From contig CAWZYM010000139.1 in assembly GCA_963966185.1 (NCBI GenBank), positions 1 through 64,000 on the forward strand: a stretch of 64,000 nt of DNA. The letters are read 5' to 3'. The notes beneath the pieces were generated by a model. That model had not been told where the DNA came from, ran no database searches, and was given only the letters and a program-made list of their open reading frames with translations. Shown one piece after another: positions 27,660-43,300 of the stretch. The first letter of the stretch is position 1; each line of letters opens with the position of its first letter. The position numbers and the translations under genes are program-made. This stretch comes from Rhabditoides inermis (lineage: Eukaryota; Nematoda; Chromadorea; Rhabditida; Rhabditidae).

Positions 27660-28359
27660 GATTATCGATCGATCTGTGGGTGGTCGTGCCTCGCTTGCCG
27701 CGCCGCCGCGACTTGATCTGCTGTTCGTTCTGTTCCCTCTTATAATGCACTCACTATTTCATCTCCCGATAAGTGCGTGCCTCTGGAATTTTACGGTAAA
27801 TTTGCTCAATACGGTTAATTTGCATAACACGTGTTGTGAGCGAGCACGTTATTGTTGTTGCGCAGTCGTTTGTGAATATTGAAATCAATCGTCTTTAAAT
27901 TGTTGTTAGCAAATGCGACGTGTTATTTGTTAACTTAACCGTGATGTCATGTTTTGTTCTCTCTCTCATTCTCTCTCACTCATTGATCTTATTCATAGAT
28001 CATGAATAGCCTCGCGTTTCTTATCCTCTCCCTCCTCGCACGTTTGCCTACTTCATTCATTTCTAAAAGCGATTATCGGTCTGTGGGTGGTCGTGCCTCG
28101 CTTGCCGCGCCGCCGCGACGATCTGCTGTTCGTTCTGTTCCCTCTTATAATGCACTCACTATTTCATCTCCCGATAAATGCGTGCCTCAGAAATTTGTTG
28201 CACTTTCGCTCAATACGGTTAATTTGCATAACGCGTGTTGTGAGCGAGCACGTTATTGTTGTTGCGCAGTCGTTTGTGAATATTTAAATCAATCGTCTTC
28301 AAATTGTTGTTAGCGTATGCGACGTGTCATTTGTTAACTTGAACGTGATGTCATGTTTT

Positions 28360-28406
<47 letters not shown>

Positions 28407-28490
28407 GTCATTCTCACTCATAGATCATGAATAGCCTCGCGTATATTATCCACTCCCTCCTCGCACGTTGCATACTTCATTCATTTCTAA
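27660..28490 (+). repeat. Tandem duplication of a ~410-bp non-coding block
   Basis: Copy 1 (27660-28070) and copy 2 (28071-28490) both begin GATTATCG and both contain CTGTGGGTGGTCGTGCCTCG, TTATAATGCACTCACTATTT, GTGTTGTGAGCGAGCACG and GATCATGAATAGCCTCGCG, ending TTCATTTCTAA. They differ by scattered substitutions and by a CT microsatellite expanded in copy 2. Neither carries a long open frame shared in phase by both copies, so this is non-coding, probably promoter or 5' UTR sequence of the downstream gene. The divergence makes it an older event than the 204-bp amplification at 30405. Confidence 0.9.
28362..28397 (+). repeat. (CT)n microsatellite
   Basis: About 18 pure CT dinucleotides lie inside the second copy of the 410-bp duplication. 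The matching place in copy 1 (near 27960) has only short CTCTCTCTC runs, so the tract grew after the duplication. Confidence 0.95.
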
Positions 28491-28503
28491 TAATTCGTTG
28501 TAG

Positions 28504-28594
28504 GTGCCGGCTGGTGCCGAACCTTTAGAGTGTGTCCCCAAGCTCGAGGAGACACACAGCCGTCAGAGCACTCGCCTGCGGGCGAGCCAACAGG
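28504..28594 (+). other. Putative 5' untranslated exon of the multi-exon gene
   Basis: TTCGTTGTAG precedes and AACAGG/gtgggt follows this GC-rich segment, giving plausible splice sites. Joined to the acceptor before 28682, the frame that would enter ATGATATCC carries a TAG early in this exon and no later ATG, so the segment would be untranslated. This supports 28682 as the start codon. The acceptor at 28681 could instead receive a trans-spliced leader, as is common in nematodes; the sequence cannot decide. Confidence 0.4.
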
Positions 28595-28681
28595 GTGGGT
28601 GTGGAACACTTATATATGTGATTGTGAAACGTGTAACTTGTAACTTATAGTATACATCGAAAGCATTTTTCTCTGATATAG

Positions 28682-34826
<6,145 letters not shown>

Positions 34827-34943
34827 GGAAGAGGAGCACAGAACAAACGGAGACGGAGACAGATGTTGACCAGATGCGGACAGGTATTTAGGTGTGACTA
34901 ATAGCATTTGATTTTGTTGTGTTTTATAGTTTATAATCTAGAG

Positions 34944-34949
34944 AATAAA
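34944..34949 (+). terminator. Polyadenylation signal of the multi-exon gene
   Basis: AATAAA lies 118 bp after the TGA at 34824-34826, in an AT-rich 3' UTR (TTTTGTTGTGTTTTATAGTT). It is the first canonical signal after the stop codon and fits this gene's 3' end. Confidence 0.75.
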
Positions 34950-35483
34950 CAGTCATGTATATCATCGGCTCAAATGACTCTACAAACTCGGTTGCGTCCT
35001 TCAATGAATGGTTCCTTCTTTTAATTACTATAGTGGGCTCGCAAATGAGTTTCACGCTTTTCAGGAGAGACACTAGTGTGGTTAGAGAAAGATCGGAGTA
35101 CTTTCAATATGGTTTTCAAATTGACAAAACTTGCATATCCGGCGGGACTTGAACCCGTGAACGGATTCTTGCCATACGACTGCGCTAGCTAAGTGTCGTG
35201 AAAGCTCTGCTAGTAGAAACTGTGAACGAGAGAAGACATTTTTTCAGTCCAACAGTTTAGGGTACTGTAAAACTAGTGGTCAACTTAATGTTTTTGACGA
35301 GAAATGTTGAGCTGATTGCAAACGGAATATATCGCTTCTTCTCCCTCTCTCTCTCCCCGTCTCTCTCTTCTCTCCCCCTCTCCTCTTCGTTCTCTTCAAT
35401 AAGTTGTGTGTCAAAAGCACGTTTTCTTCGACGAAATGTTCTTTATGTGATCATCAATGTATTTCGGATCGAATGTGATGTGT
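34950..35483. other. Spacer between the multi-exon gene and the histone cluster
   Basis: Apart from a degenerate tRNA-like segment and a CT-rich stretch at about 35336-35398 (CTCTCTCTCTCCCC type), I see no gene, promoter or repeat here. The short open frames are not supported by splice signals or codon use. Confidence 0.6.
35139..35200 (-). pseudogene. Degenerate tRNA-like or tRNA-derived SINE segment
   Basis: On the minus strand, TTAGCTAGCGCAGTCG (35177-35192) resembles a pol III A box and D arm, and GGGTTCAAGTCCC (35144-35156) is a good B box and T arm. They are about 36 bp apart, shorter than in an intact tRNA, and the 3' flank CCGGATA has no matching 5' acceptor strand. The anticodon arm is incomplete. 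This is a broken tRNA copy or the head of a tRNA-derived SINE, not a working tRNA. Confidence 0.55.
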
Positions 35484-35556
35484 GGATGAGTGGTGAGAGG
35501 TTGGCGGGAACGCGCGGTTAGGCCCCGCCCCCCACCGATCAGACCCCGAGCCGTAT
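35484..35556 (+). pseudogene. Orphan copy of the H3 promoter, cut inside the TATA box
   Basis: These 73 bp match 37676-37748 with one difference (GAGGTTGG versus GAGGATGG). They include the GGCGGGAACGCGCGG element, the CCCCGCCCCCC GC box and CCGAGCCGTAT. In the H3 gene the next bases complete TATAAAAG; here the sequence becomes GTATGGGGTG and no histone coding follows. A rearrangement break therefore lies within the TATA box. The near identity shows the copy is recent or under gene conversion. Confidence 0.9.
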
Positions 35557-35576
35557 GGGGTGATATTAGCCGCTTG

Positions 35577-35835
35577 GATATTAGTAATGATGAATGTGTG
35601 GTGATATTGTTGCTTGTAGACAGTGGGTTTGAGATGTGATGGCGATTTGTTCTCGCTTCCATGCTTGATATATCTCTCAGGAAGGTACGGATAAGTGTGT
35701 CTCTCCTCACTACATAGGTCATTGTGTCGTAGTCATTCGATCGATCGATATGCCGATAGTTGTTTTAGGAGTGAAAGCAGGGGATGAGAGAGGGGTGAGA
35801 AGATGTGGGTCGTGTCCACTCACTACAGCACGCGA
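35577..35835 (+). repeat. 259-bp direct repeat upstream of H4 (copy 1)
   Basis: From GATATTAGTAATGATGAATG to CACTACAGCACGCGA this block matches 38480-38737 upstream of the broken H2B. I see only one base deleted (GGTACGGATAAG versus GGTACGATAAG) and one substitution (ATAGTTGTTTT versus ATAGTCGTTTT). It includes an ATCGATCGATCGAT run and GGTGAGAAGATGTGGG just upstream of the H4 promoter, so it may carry shared histone regulatory sequence. Confidence 0.95.
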
Positions 35836-35841
35836 TGAGAG

Positions 35842-36260
<419 letters not shown>

Positions 36261-36297
36261 GTCGTCCGATCTCAATGAGACCACCAACCAACCCAAC

Positions 36298-36313
36298 AGC
36301 CCTCTTTAGGGCT
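36298..36313 (+). promoter_or_regulatory. H4 histone mRNA 3' stem-loop (compensated)
   Basis: AGCCCT-CTTT-AGGGCT forms the six-pair, four-base-loop histone hairpin recognised by stem-loop binding protein, preceded by ACCCAAC and followed by ACCTATATGTG. The outermost pair is A-T instead of the G-C of the H2A and H3 genes in this cluster; both sides changed, so pairing is kept. Confidence 0.95.
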
Positions 36314-36334
36314 ACCTATATGTGAAACAAACTA

Positions 36335-36360
36335 TTGAATCTTTTGATTCAACTGATCTC
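36335..36360 (+). promoter_or_regulatory. H4 second 3' hairpin plus TGATCTC element
   Basis: TTGAATC (36335-36341) pairs perfectly with GATTCAA (36346-36352) around a TTTT loop. It lies 21 nt after the canonical stem-loop, across the conserved linker ACCTATATGTGAAACAAAC. TGATCTC follows at 36354-36360. The same arrangement recurs in H2A and H3. Confidence 0.75.
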
Positions 36361-36777
36361 TCTTTTTGTGATAAATCTTTGTGCATTTACTTTGACTCGT
36401 TTCACTACTGAAGGAGGGAATATGTGTTGCTGTTGACTGAGATTTGTTTGGTGGATGGGTGCTTATCGCAATTTTCCTGGTTTGTAATTGTTAATGATAT
36501 TCGGCAAATTTGTTGTAAATTCTTTACCTGTTCAGTGTAAAAGTATTCTCTTATTCAAATTTAACTCATTGTGATGTGAGGCTGAATGAATTCACTGTTT
36601 TATCCTGTCTCTACTACCCACTATACAGTAGTGTAATCAATATTCCCACAATCTCACTGCATGAACTCGATTCGATCGATAAGACACATCTGCCCTGTTC
36701 ACAGTGTGCTCTATTTCTCTACACCCTCCGAGAGACGCCGTCTCTCGCCTCGCCTAGGCAGGGTCGCGCGTCTCTCG
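36361..36777. other. H4-H2A spacer
   Basis: AT-rich sequence with an AAAGTATTCT motif near 36540 that also occurs downstream of H2A (near 37400). GC content rises from about 36725 where the H2A promoter begins (GTCTCTCGCCTCGCCTAGG). I see no coding exon or RNA gene. Confidence 0.6.
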
Positions 36778-36884
36778 CTTCGCGCCAAGTGGGCGGGGCA
36801 TAGTCAGCTCGCTCGGGCTGGGTATAAAGGGAGGCTGCCGGATCACTCGGGCATCGAGTTTTCTCTCGTACATCGCTGCTCATC
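36778..36884 (+). promoter_or_regulatory. H2A promoter
   Basis: CTTCGCGCCAAG (36778-36789) contains an E2F-like core on the reverse strand (TTGGCGCGAA). GGGCGGGGC is a GC box, and TATAAA at 36823-36828 lies 57 bp before the ATG at 36885. Confidence 0.7.
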
Positions 36885-37268
36885 ATGTCTGGACGTGGAA
36901 AGGGAGGCAAGGCCAAGTCTGGAGGAAAGGCCAAGTCGCGTTCGTCTCGTGCCGGACTTCAGTTCCCGGTCGGACGTCTCCACCGTATGCTCCGCAAGGG
37001 CAACTACGCCCAGCGCGTCGGAGCCGGAGCGCCCGTGTACCTCGCCGCCGTGCTTGAGTACCTGGCCGCTGAGGTTCTCGAGCTCGCCGGAAACGCCGCC
37101 CGCGACAACAAGAAGACCAGGATCAACCCCCGCCATCTCCAGCTCGCTGTGCGCAACGACGAGGAGCTGAACAAGCTGCTCTCCGGAGTCACCATCGCCC
37201 AGGGAGGAGTGCTGCCCAACATCCAGGCCGTGCTTCTGCCCAAGAAGACCGGCGGTGACAAGGAGTAA
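36885..37268 (+). CDS. his: Histone H2A, replication-dependent
   Basis: The 127-codon intronless frame starts [18 protein letters not shown] and ends [11 protein letters not shown], the usual length for nematode H2A. The histone fold is complete: [12 protein letters not shown], the [20 protein letters not shown] helix, [19 protein letters not shown] and the docking segment [13 protein letters not shown]. It pairs with H2B in the nucleosome and provides acidic-patch residues. It lacks the SQ-E/D motif of H2A.X and the features of H2A.Z, so it is canonical. Compared with C. elegans H2A as I recall it, there are only a few conservative changes (Ser for Thr in the tail, Met for Ile in LHRM, Asn in RINPRH, Ser in LLSGV). 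The intact promoter, the stem-loop and the second hairpin indicate a functional S-phase gene. Confidence 0.98.
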   Translation: MSGRGKGGKAKSGGKAKSRSSRAGLQFPVGRLHRMLRKGNYAQRVGAGAPVYLAAVLEYLAAEVLELAGNAARDNKKTRINPRHLQLAVRNDEELNKLLSGVTIAQGGVLPNIQAVLLPKKTGGDKE

Positions 37269-37302
37269 GCGATCGCTCGCTACACCAACACCCAACCCAA
37301 CG

Positions 37303-37318
37303 GCCCTCTTTAGGGCCA
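37303..37318 (+). promoter_or_regulatory. H2A histone mRNA 3' stem-loop
   Basis: GGCCCT-CTTT-AGGGCC forms the canonical histone hairpin 35 nt after the TAA, preceded by AACCCAAC and followed by ACCTATTTGTGAAACAAAC. Confidence 0.97.
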
Positions 37319-37340
37319 CCTATTTGTGAAACAAACTCAC

Positions 37341-37382
37341 TAGTGAATCCTGACCGATTCACTATTCTCTTTCATTGATCTC
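37341..37382 (+). promoter_or_regulatory. H2A second 3' hairpin plus TGATCTC element
   Basis: TAGTGAATC (37341-37349) pairs perfectly over nine bases with GATTCACTA (37356-37364) around CTGACC, 22 nt after the canonical stem-loop. TGATCTC follows at 37376-37382. Relative to H4 the T-A pair outside TGAATC is replaced by G-C, which preserves pairing. AATAAAAG, a possible backup poly(A) signal, lies near 37394. Confidence 0.8.
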
Positions 37383-37399
37383 TTACCTTGTTTGAATAA

Positions 37400-37675
37400 A
37401 AGTATTCTAGTTTCCGTGCTGATGAATTGTTTTGTGATGCAAACAATTGTGTATGGTGGCTTGAAAGTGTAGAATATGTGATGGGATAAAAGGAGCTAGA
37501 ATTTTAGTCTCATTCATTGTATTCATGCTATAAGCGTACAGTCACGCGCAAGTCGTGTTCGAAGGGTGTTTTCGACTGAAATATTGCTTCAACTAGAATA
37601 CAGTAAAGGTTTTTTTTGGTGATCATAGTTGCATTTGATGAGAAGATGTCTGTTTTGTCGTATGTGATGGACGTT
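37400..37675. other. H2A-H3 spacer
   Basis: AT-rich spacer with no supported gene. A T-run and GGTGATCATAG lie near 37610-37627. The duplicated promoter block begins at 37676. Confidence 0.6.
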
Positions 37676-38207
<532 letters not shown>

Positions 38208-38241
38208 ATGCATTTGTGAACCCACTCACCTAGAACCCAAC

Positions 38242-38257
38242 GGCCCTCTTTAGGGCC
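38242..38257 (+). promoter_or_regulatory. H3 histone mRNA 3' stem-loop
   Basis: GGCCCT-CTTT-AGGGCC lies 35 nt after the TAA, preceded by AACCCAAC and followed by ACCTATATGTGAAAGAAAC. Confidence 0.97.
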
Positions 38258-38280
38258 ACCTATATGTGAAAGAAACTTAT

Positions 38281-38313
38281 TGAATCTCACTGATTCACCA
38301 TTCACTTGATCTC
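38281..38313 (+). promoter_or_regulatory. H3 second 3' hairpin plus TGATCTC element
   Basis: TGAATC (38281-38286) pairs with GATTCA (38292-38297) around TCACT, 23 nt after the canonical stem-loop. TGATCTC follows at 38307-38313. AATAAA, a possible polyadenylation signal, lies near 38320. Confidence 0.7.
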
Positions 38314-38479
38314 CTACTAATAAACAATTTGATGTTTGTATTTGTTTGGCTGTGATTTATATGTTTGCCGGGAGCTTCTTATTAGATACACTGAAGCGTG
38401 AGTTTTAAGCAAAATTGTTGGGATATTTATAAGATAAGTGTGCATAGCACATAGCACATATATTTAGATAGGTGTTAGT

Positions 38480-38737
38480 GATATTAGTAATGATGAATGT
38501 GTGGTGATATTGTTGCTTGTAGACAGTGGGTTTGAGATGTGATGGCGATTTGTTCTCGCTTCCATGCTTGATATATCTCTCAGGAAGGTACGATAAGTGT
38601 GTCTCTCCTCACTACATAGGTCATTGTGTCGTAGTCATTCGATCGATCGATATGCCGATAGTCGTTTTAGGAGTGAAAGCAGGGGATGAGAGAGGGGTGA
38701 GAAGATGTGGGTCGTGTCCACTCACTACAGCACGCGA
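38480..38737 (+). repeat. 258-bp direct repeat upstream of broken H2B (copy 2)
   Basis: Nearly identical partner of 35577-35835, which lies upstream of H4. After the shared CACGCGA the two diverge completely, into H4 promoter sequence there and GCGCGCGCGATCC sequence here. The duplication end therefore lies exactly at the start of the core promoters. Confidence 0.95.
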
Positions 38738-38863
38738 CGCTTGGTGAATCGCGCGCGCGATCCAAAGAGGGCGGAGCGACGAAACCCCGCCCTCCACCGA
38801 CGGGGTATGAGAAAGAGGAGGCGAGGGGGGGGGGTACCACTCGTTTACACCGTCCCAGTTACC
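38738..38863 (+). pseudogene. Decayed H2B promoter
   Basis: GCGCGCGCG and ACCCCGCCCTCCACCGACGGGGTATGAG echo the GC box and TATA layout of the H3 promoter, but the TATA position reads GTATGAGA and is not a good TATA box. A 10-G run and GTACCACTCGTTTACACCGTCC follow, where the H2B leader and start codon should be. No histone-type ATG precedes the coding similarity. Confidence 0.55.
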
Positions 38864-39128
38864 AAGCCGCCCAAGCCGTCCGCCAAGGGAGCCAAGAAGG
38901 CCGCCAAGTCGCAGAAGACCGCCAAGTCGCAGAAGACCACGCAAGGAGTCTTACTCTGTCTACATCTACCGTGTGCTGAAGCAGGTCCACCCCGACACCG
39001 GAGTCTCCTCCAAGGCCATGTCGATCATGAACTCGTTCGTCAACGACGTGTTCGAGCGCATCGCCGCCGAGGCCTCCCGTCTGGCCCACTACAACAAGAG
39101 GTCCACCATCTCCTCCCGCGAACAGTGA
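38864..39128 (+). pseudogene. Histone H2B, truncated and frameshifted at the satellite border
   Basis: The [14 protein letters not shown] tail of nematode H2B is followed by an 18-bp tandem repeat encoding KSQKTA twice. One extra base (A at 38939) then shifts the frame, and coding continues as [15 protein letters not shown] up to KRSTISSRE. The normal Met-Ala start is absent; only a chance in-frame ATG lies upstream, giving a foreign N-terminus. After CGCGAA the sequence becomes satellite B (ACAGTGATATC), so the peptide ends Glu-Gln and the TGA stop is supplied by the satellite. The last third of H2B, including the end of the histone fold and the alpha-C helix, is missing, as are the 3' hairpins. 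It cannot make a working H2B. An assembly misjoin at the repeat border could also explain the cut, and a sequencing indel the frameshift. Confidence 0.93.
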
Positions 39129-40304
39129 TATCTATTTATCGCAACTGCTCCCTTGAATGATTGTGTCTACGACAGACGGTTTCGCTGAGCAATGACTAAC
39201 TTAGCTCAAGATTTTAACCGACAGAACCGTGCGAAAATAGAGTTTTTCTGATGCTCTATCAACTGGTAATAATGACATGATACAGATTACAGTAATATAT
39301 ATTTATCGCGACTGCTCCCTTGAATGATTGTGTCTACGACAGACGGTTTTGCTGAGCAATGAATAATTTAGGTCAAGATTTAAACCGACAGAACCGTGCG
39401 AAAATAGAGTTTTTGTGATGCTCTGTTAACTGGTGATATAGACATGATACAGATTACAGTGATATCTATTTATCGCAACTGCTCCCTTGAATGATTGTGT
39501 CTACGACAGACGGTTTTGCTGAGCAATGACTACTTTAGCTCAAGATTTTAACTGACAGAACCGTGCGAAAATAGAGTTTTTCTGATGCTCTATCAACTGG
39601 TAATAAAGATATGAGACAGACTACAGTAATATATATATTTATCGCGACTGCTCCCTTGAATGATTGTGTCTACGACAGACGGTTTTGCTGAGCAATGACT
39701 AATTTAGCTCAAGATTTATACTTACAGAACCGTGCGAAAATAGAGTTTTTGTGATGCTCTGTCAACTGGTAATATAGACATGATACAGATTACAGTAATA
39801 TATATTTATCGCAACTGCTCCCTTGAATGATTGTGTCTACGACAGACGGTTTTGCTGAGCAATGAATAATTTAGCTCAAGATTTATACTGACAGAACCGT
39901 GCGAAAATAGAGTATTTCTGATGCTCTATCAACTGGTAATATAGACATGAACATGATACAGATTACAGTGATATCAATTTTTCGCAACTGCTCCCTTGAA
40001 TGATTGTGTCTACGACAGACGGTTTTGCTGAGCAATGAATAATTTAGCTGAAGATTTTAACCGACAGAACCGTGCGAAAATAGAGTTTTTCTGATGCTCT
40101 ATCAACTGGTAATATAGACATGATACAGATTATAGTGATATCAATTTATCGCAACTGCTCCCTTGAATGATTGTGTCTATGACAGACGGTTTTGAGAGCA
40201 ATGACTAATTTAGCTCAAGATTTTAACCGACAGAACCGTGCGAAAATAGAGTTTTTCTGATGCTCTATCAACTGGTAATATAGACATGATACAGATTATA
40301 GTGA

Positions 40305-43300
40305 TATCAATTTACCGCAACTGCTCCCTTGAATGATTGTGTCTACGACAGACGGTTTTGTTGAGCAATGACTAATTTAGCTCAAGATTTGAACCGACAG
40401 AACCGTGCGAAAATAGAGTTTTTGTGGTGCTCTATCAACTGGTAATATAGACATGATACAGATTATAGTGATATCAATTTATCGCAACTGCTCCCTTGAA
40501 TGATTGTGTCTACGACAGACGGTTTTGCTGAGCAATGACTAACTTAGCTCAAGATTTTAACCGACAGAACCGTGCGAAAATAGAGTTTTTCTGATGCTCT
40601 ATCAACTGGTAATAATGACATGATACAGATTACAGTAATATATATTTATCGCGACTGCTCCCTTGAATGATTGTCTACGACAGACGGTTTTGCTGAGCAA
40701 TGAATAATATAGGTCAAGATTTAAACCGACAAAACCATGCGAAAATAGAGTTTTTGTGATGCTCTGTTAACTGGTGATATAGACATGATACAGATTACAG
40801 TGATATCTATTTATCGCAACTGCTCCCTTGAATGATTGTGTCTACGACAGACGGTTTTGCTAAGAAATGACTACTTTAGTTCAAGATTTTAACTGACAGA
40901 ACCGTGCGAAAAAATAGTTTTTCTGATGCTCTATCAACTGGTAATAATGATATGATACAGATTACAGTAATATATATTTATCGCGACTGCTCCCTTGAAT
41001 GATTGTGTCTACGACAGACGGTTTTGCTGAGCAATGACTAATTTAGCTCAAGATTTATACTTACAGAACCGTGCGAAAATAGAGTTTTTGTGATGCTCTG
41101 TCAACTGGTAATATAGACATGATACAGATTACAGTAATATATATTTATCGCAACTGCTCCCTTGAATGATTGTGTCTACGACAGACGGTTTTGCTGAGCA
41201 ATGAATAATTTAGGTCAAGATTTAAACCGACAGAACCGTGCGAAAACAGAGTTTTTGTGATGCTCTGTTAACTGGTAATATAGACATGATACAGATTACA
41301 GTGATATCTATTTATCGCAACTGCTCCCTTGAATGATTGTGTCTACGACAGACGGTTTTGCTGAGCAATGACTACTTTAGCTCAAGAGTTTAACTGACAG
41401 AACCGTGCGAAAATAGAGTTTTTCTGATGCTCTATCAACTGGTAATAATGATATGATACAGATTACAGTAATATATATTTATCGCGACTGCTCCCTTGAA
41501 TGATTGTGTCTACGACAGACGGTTTTGCTGAGCAATGACTAATTTAGCTCAAGATTTATACTTACAGAACCGTGCGAAAATAGAGTTTTTGTGATGCTCT
41601 ATCAACTGGTAATATAGACATGATACAGATTATAGTGATATCAATTTATCGCAACTGCTCCCTTGAATGATTGTGTCTACGACAGACGGTTTTGCTGAGC
41701 AATGACTAACTTAGCTCAAGATTTTAACCGACAGAACCGTGCGAAAATAGAGTTTTTCTGATGCTCTATCAGCTGGTAATAATGACATGATACAGATTAC
41801 AGTAATATATATTTATCGCGACTGCTCCCTTGAATGATTGTGTCTACGACAGACGGTTTTGCTGAGCAATGAATAATTTAGGTCAAGATTTAAACCGACA
41901 GAACCGTGCGAAAATAGAGTTTTTGTGATGCTCTGTCAACTGGTAATATAGACATGATACAGATTACAGTAATATATATTTATCGCAACTGCTCCCTTGA
42001 ATGATTGTGTCCACGACAGACGGTTTTGCTGAGCAATGAATAATTTAGCTCAAGATTTTAACCGACAGAACCGTGCGAAAATAGAGTTTTTCTGATGATC
42101 TAACAACTGGTAATATAGAATGATACAGATTATAGTGATATCAATTTATCGCAACTGCTCCCTTGAATGATTGTGTCTACGACAGACGGTTTTGTTGAGC
42201 AATGACTAATTTAGCTCAAGATTTTAACCGACAGAACCGTGCGAAAATAGAGTATTTCTGATGCTCTATCAACTGGTAATATAGACATGAACATGATACA
42301 GATTACAGTGATATCAATTTTTCGCAACTGCTCCCTTGAATGATTGTGTCTATGACAGACGGTTTTGTTGAGCAATGACTAATTTAGCTCAAGATTTTAA
42401 CCGACAGAACCGTGCGAAAATAGAGTTTTTCTGATGCTCTATCAACTGGTAATATAGACATGATACAGATTATAGTGATATCAATTTACCGCAACTGCTC
42501 CCTTGAATGATTGTGTCTACGACAGACGGTTTTGTTGAGCAATGACTAATTTAGCTCAAGATTTGAACCGACAGAACCGTGCGAAAATAGAGTTTTTGTG
42601 GTGCTCTATCAACTGGTAATATAGACATGATACAGATTATAGTGATATCAATTTATCGCAACTGCTCCCTTGAATGATTGTGTCTACGACAGACGGTTTT
42701 GCTGAGCAATGACTAACTTAGCTCAAGATTTTAACCGACAGAACCGTGCGAAAATAGAGTTTTTCTGATGCTCTATCAACTGGTAATAATGACATGATAC
42801 AGATTACAGTAATATATATATTCATCGCGACTGCTCCCTTGAATGATTGTCTACGACAGACGGTTTTGCTGAGCAATGAATAATATAGGTCAAGATTTAA
42901 ACCGACAAAACCATGCGAAAATAGAGTTTTTGTGATGCTCTGTTAACTGGTGATATAGACATGATACAGATTACAGTGATATCTATTTATCGCAACTGCT
43001 CCCTTGAATGATTGTGTCTACGACAGACGGTTTTGCTAAGAAATGACTACTTTAGTTCAAGATTTTAACTGACAGAACCGTGCGAAAATATAGTTTTTCT
43101 GATGCTCTATCAACTGGTAATAATGATATGATACAGATTACAGTAATATATATTTATCGCGACTGCTCCCTTGAATGATTGTGTCTACGACAGACGGTTT
43201 TGCTGAGCAATGACTAATTTAGCTCAAGATTTATACTTACAGAACCGTGCGAAAATAGAGTTTTTGTGATGCTCTGTCAACTGGTAATATAGACATGATA

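Noticed and set aside
35139..35200. Functional tRNA gene on the minus strand
   Set aside because: The acceptor strands do not pair and the distance between the A and B boxes is too short for an intact tRNA; kept only as a degenerate tRNA-like segment.
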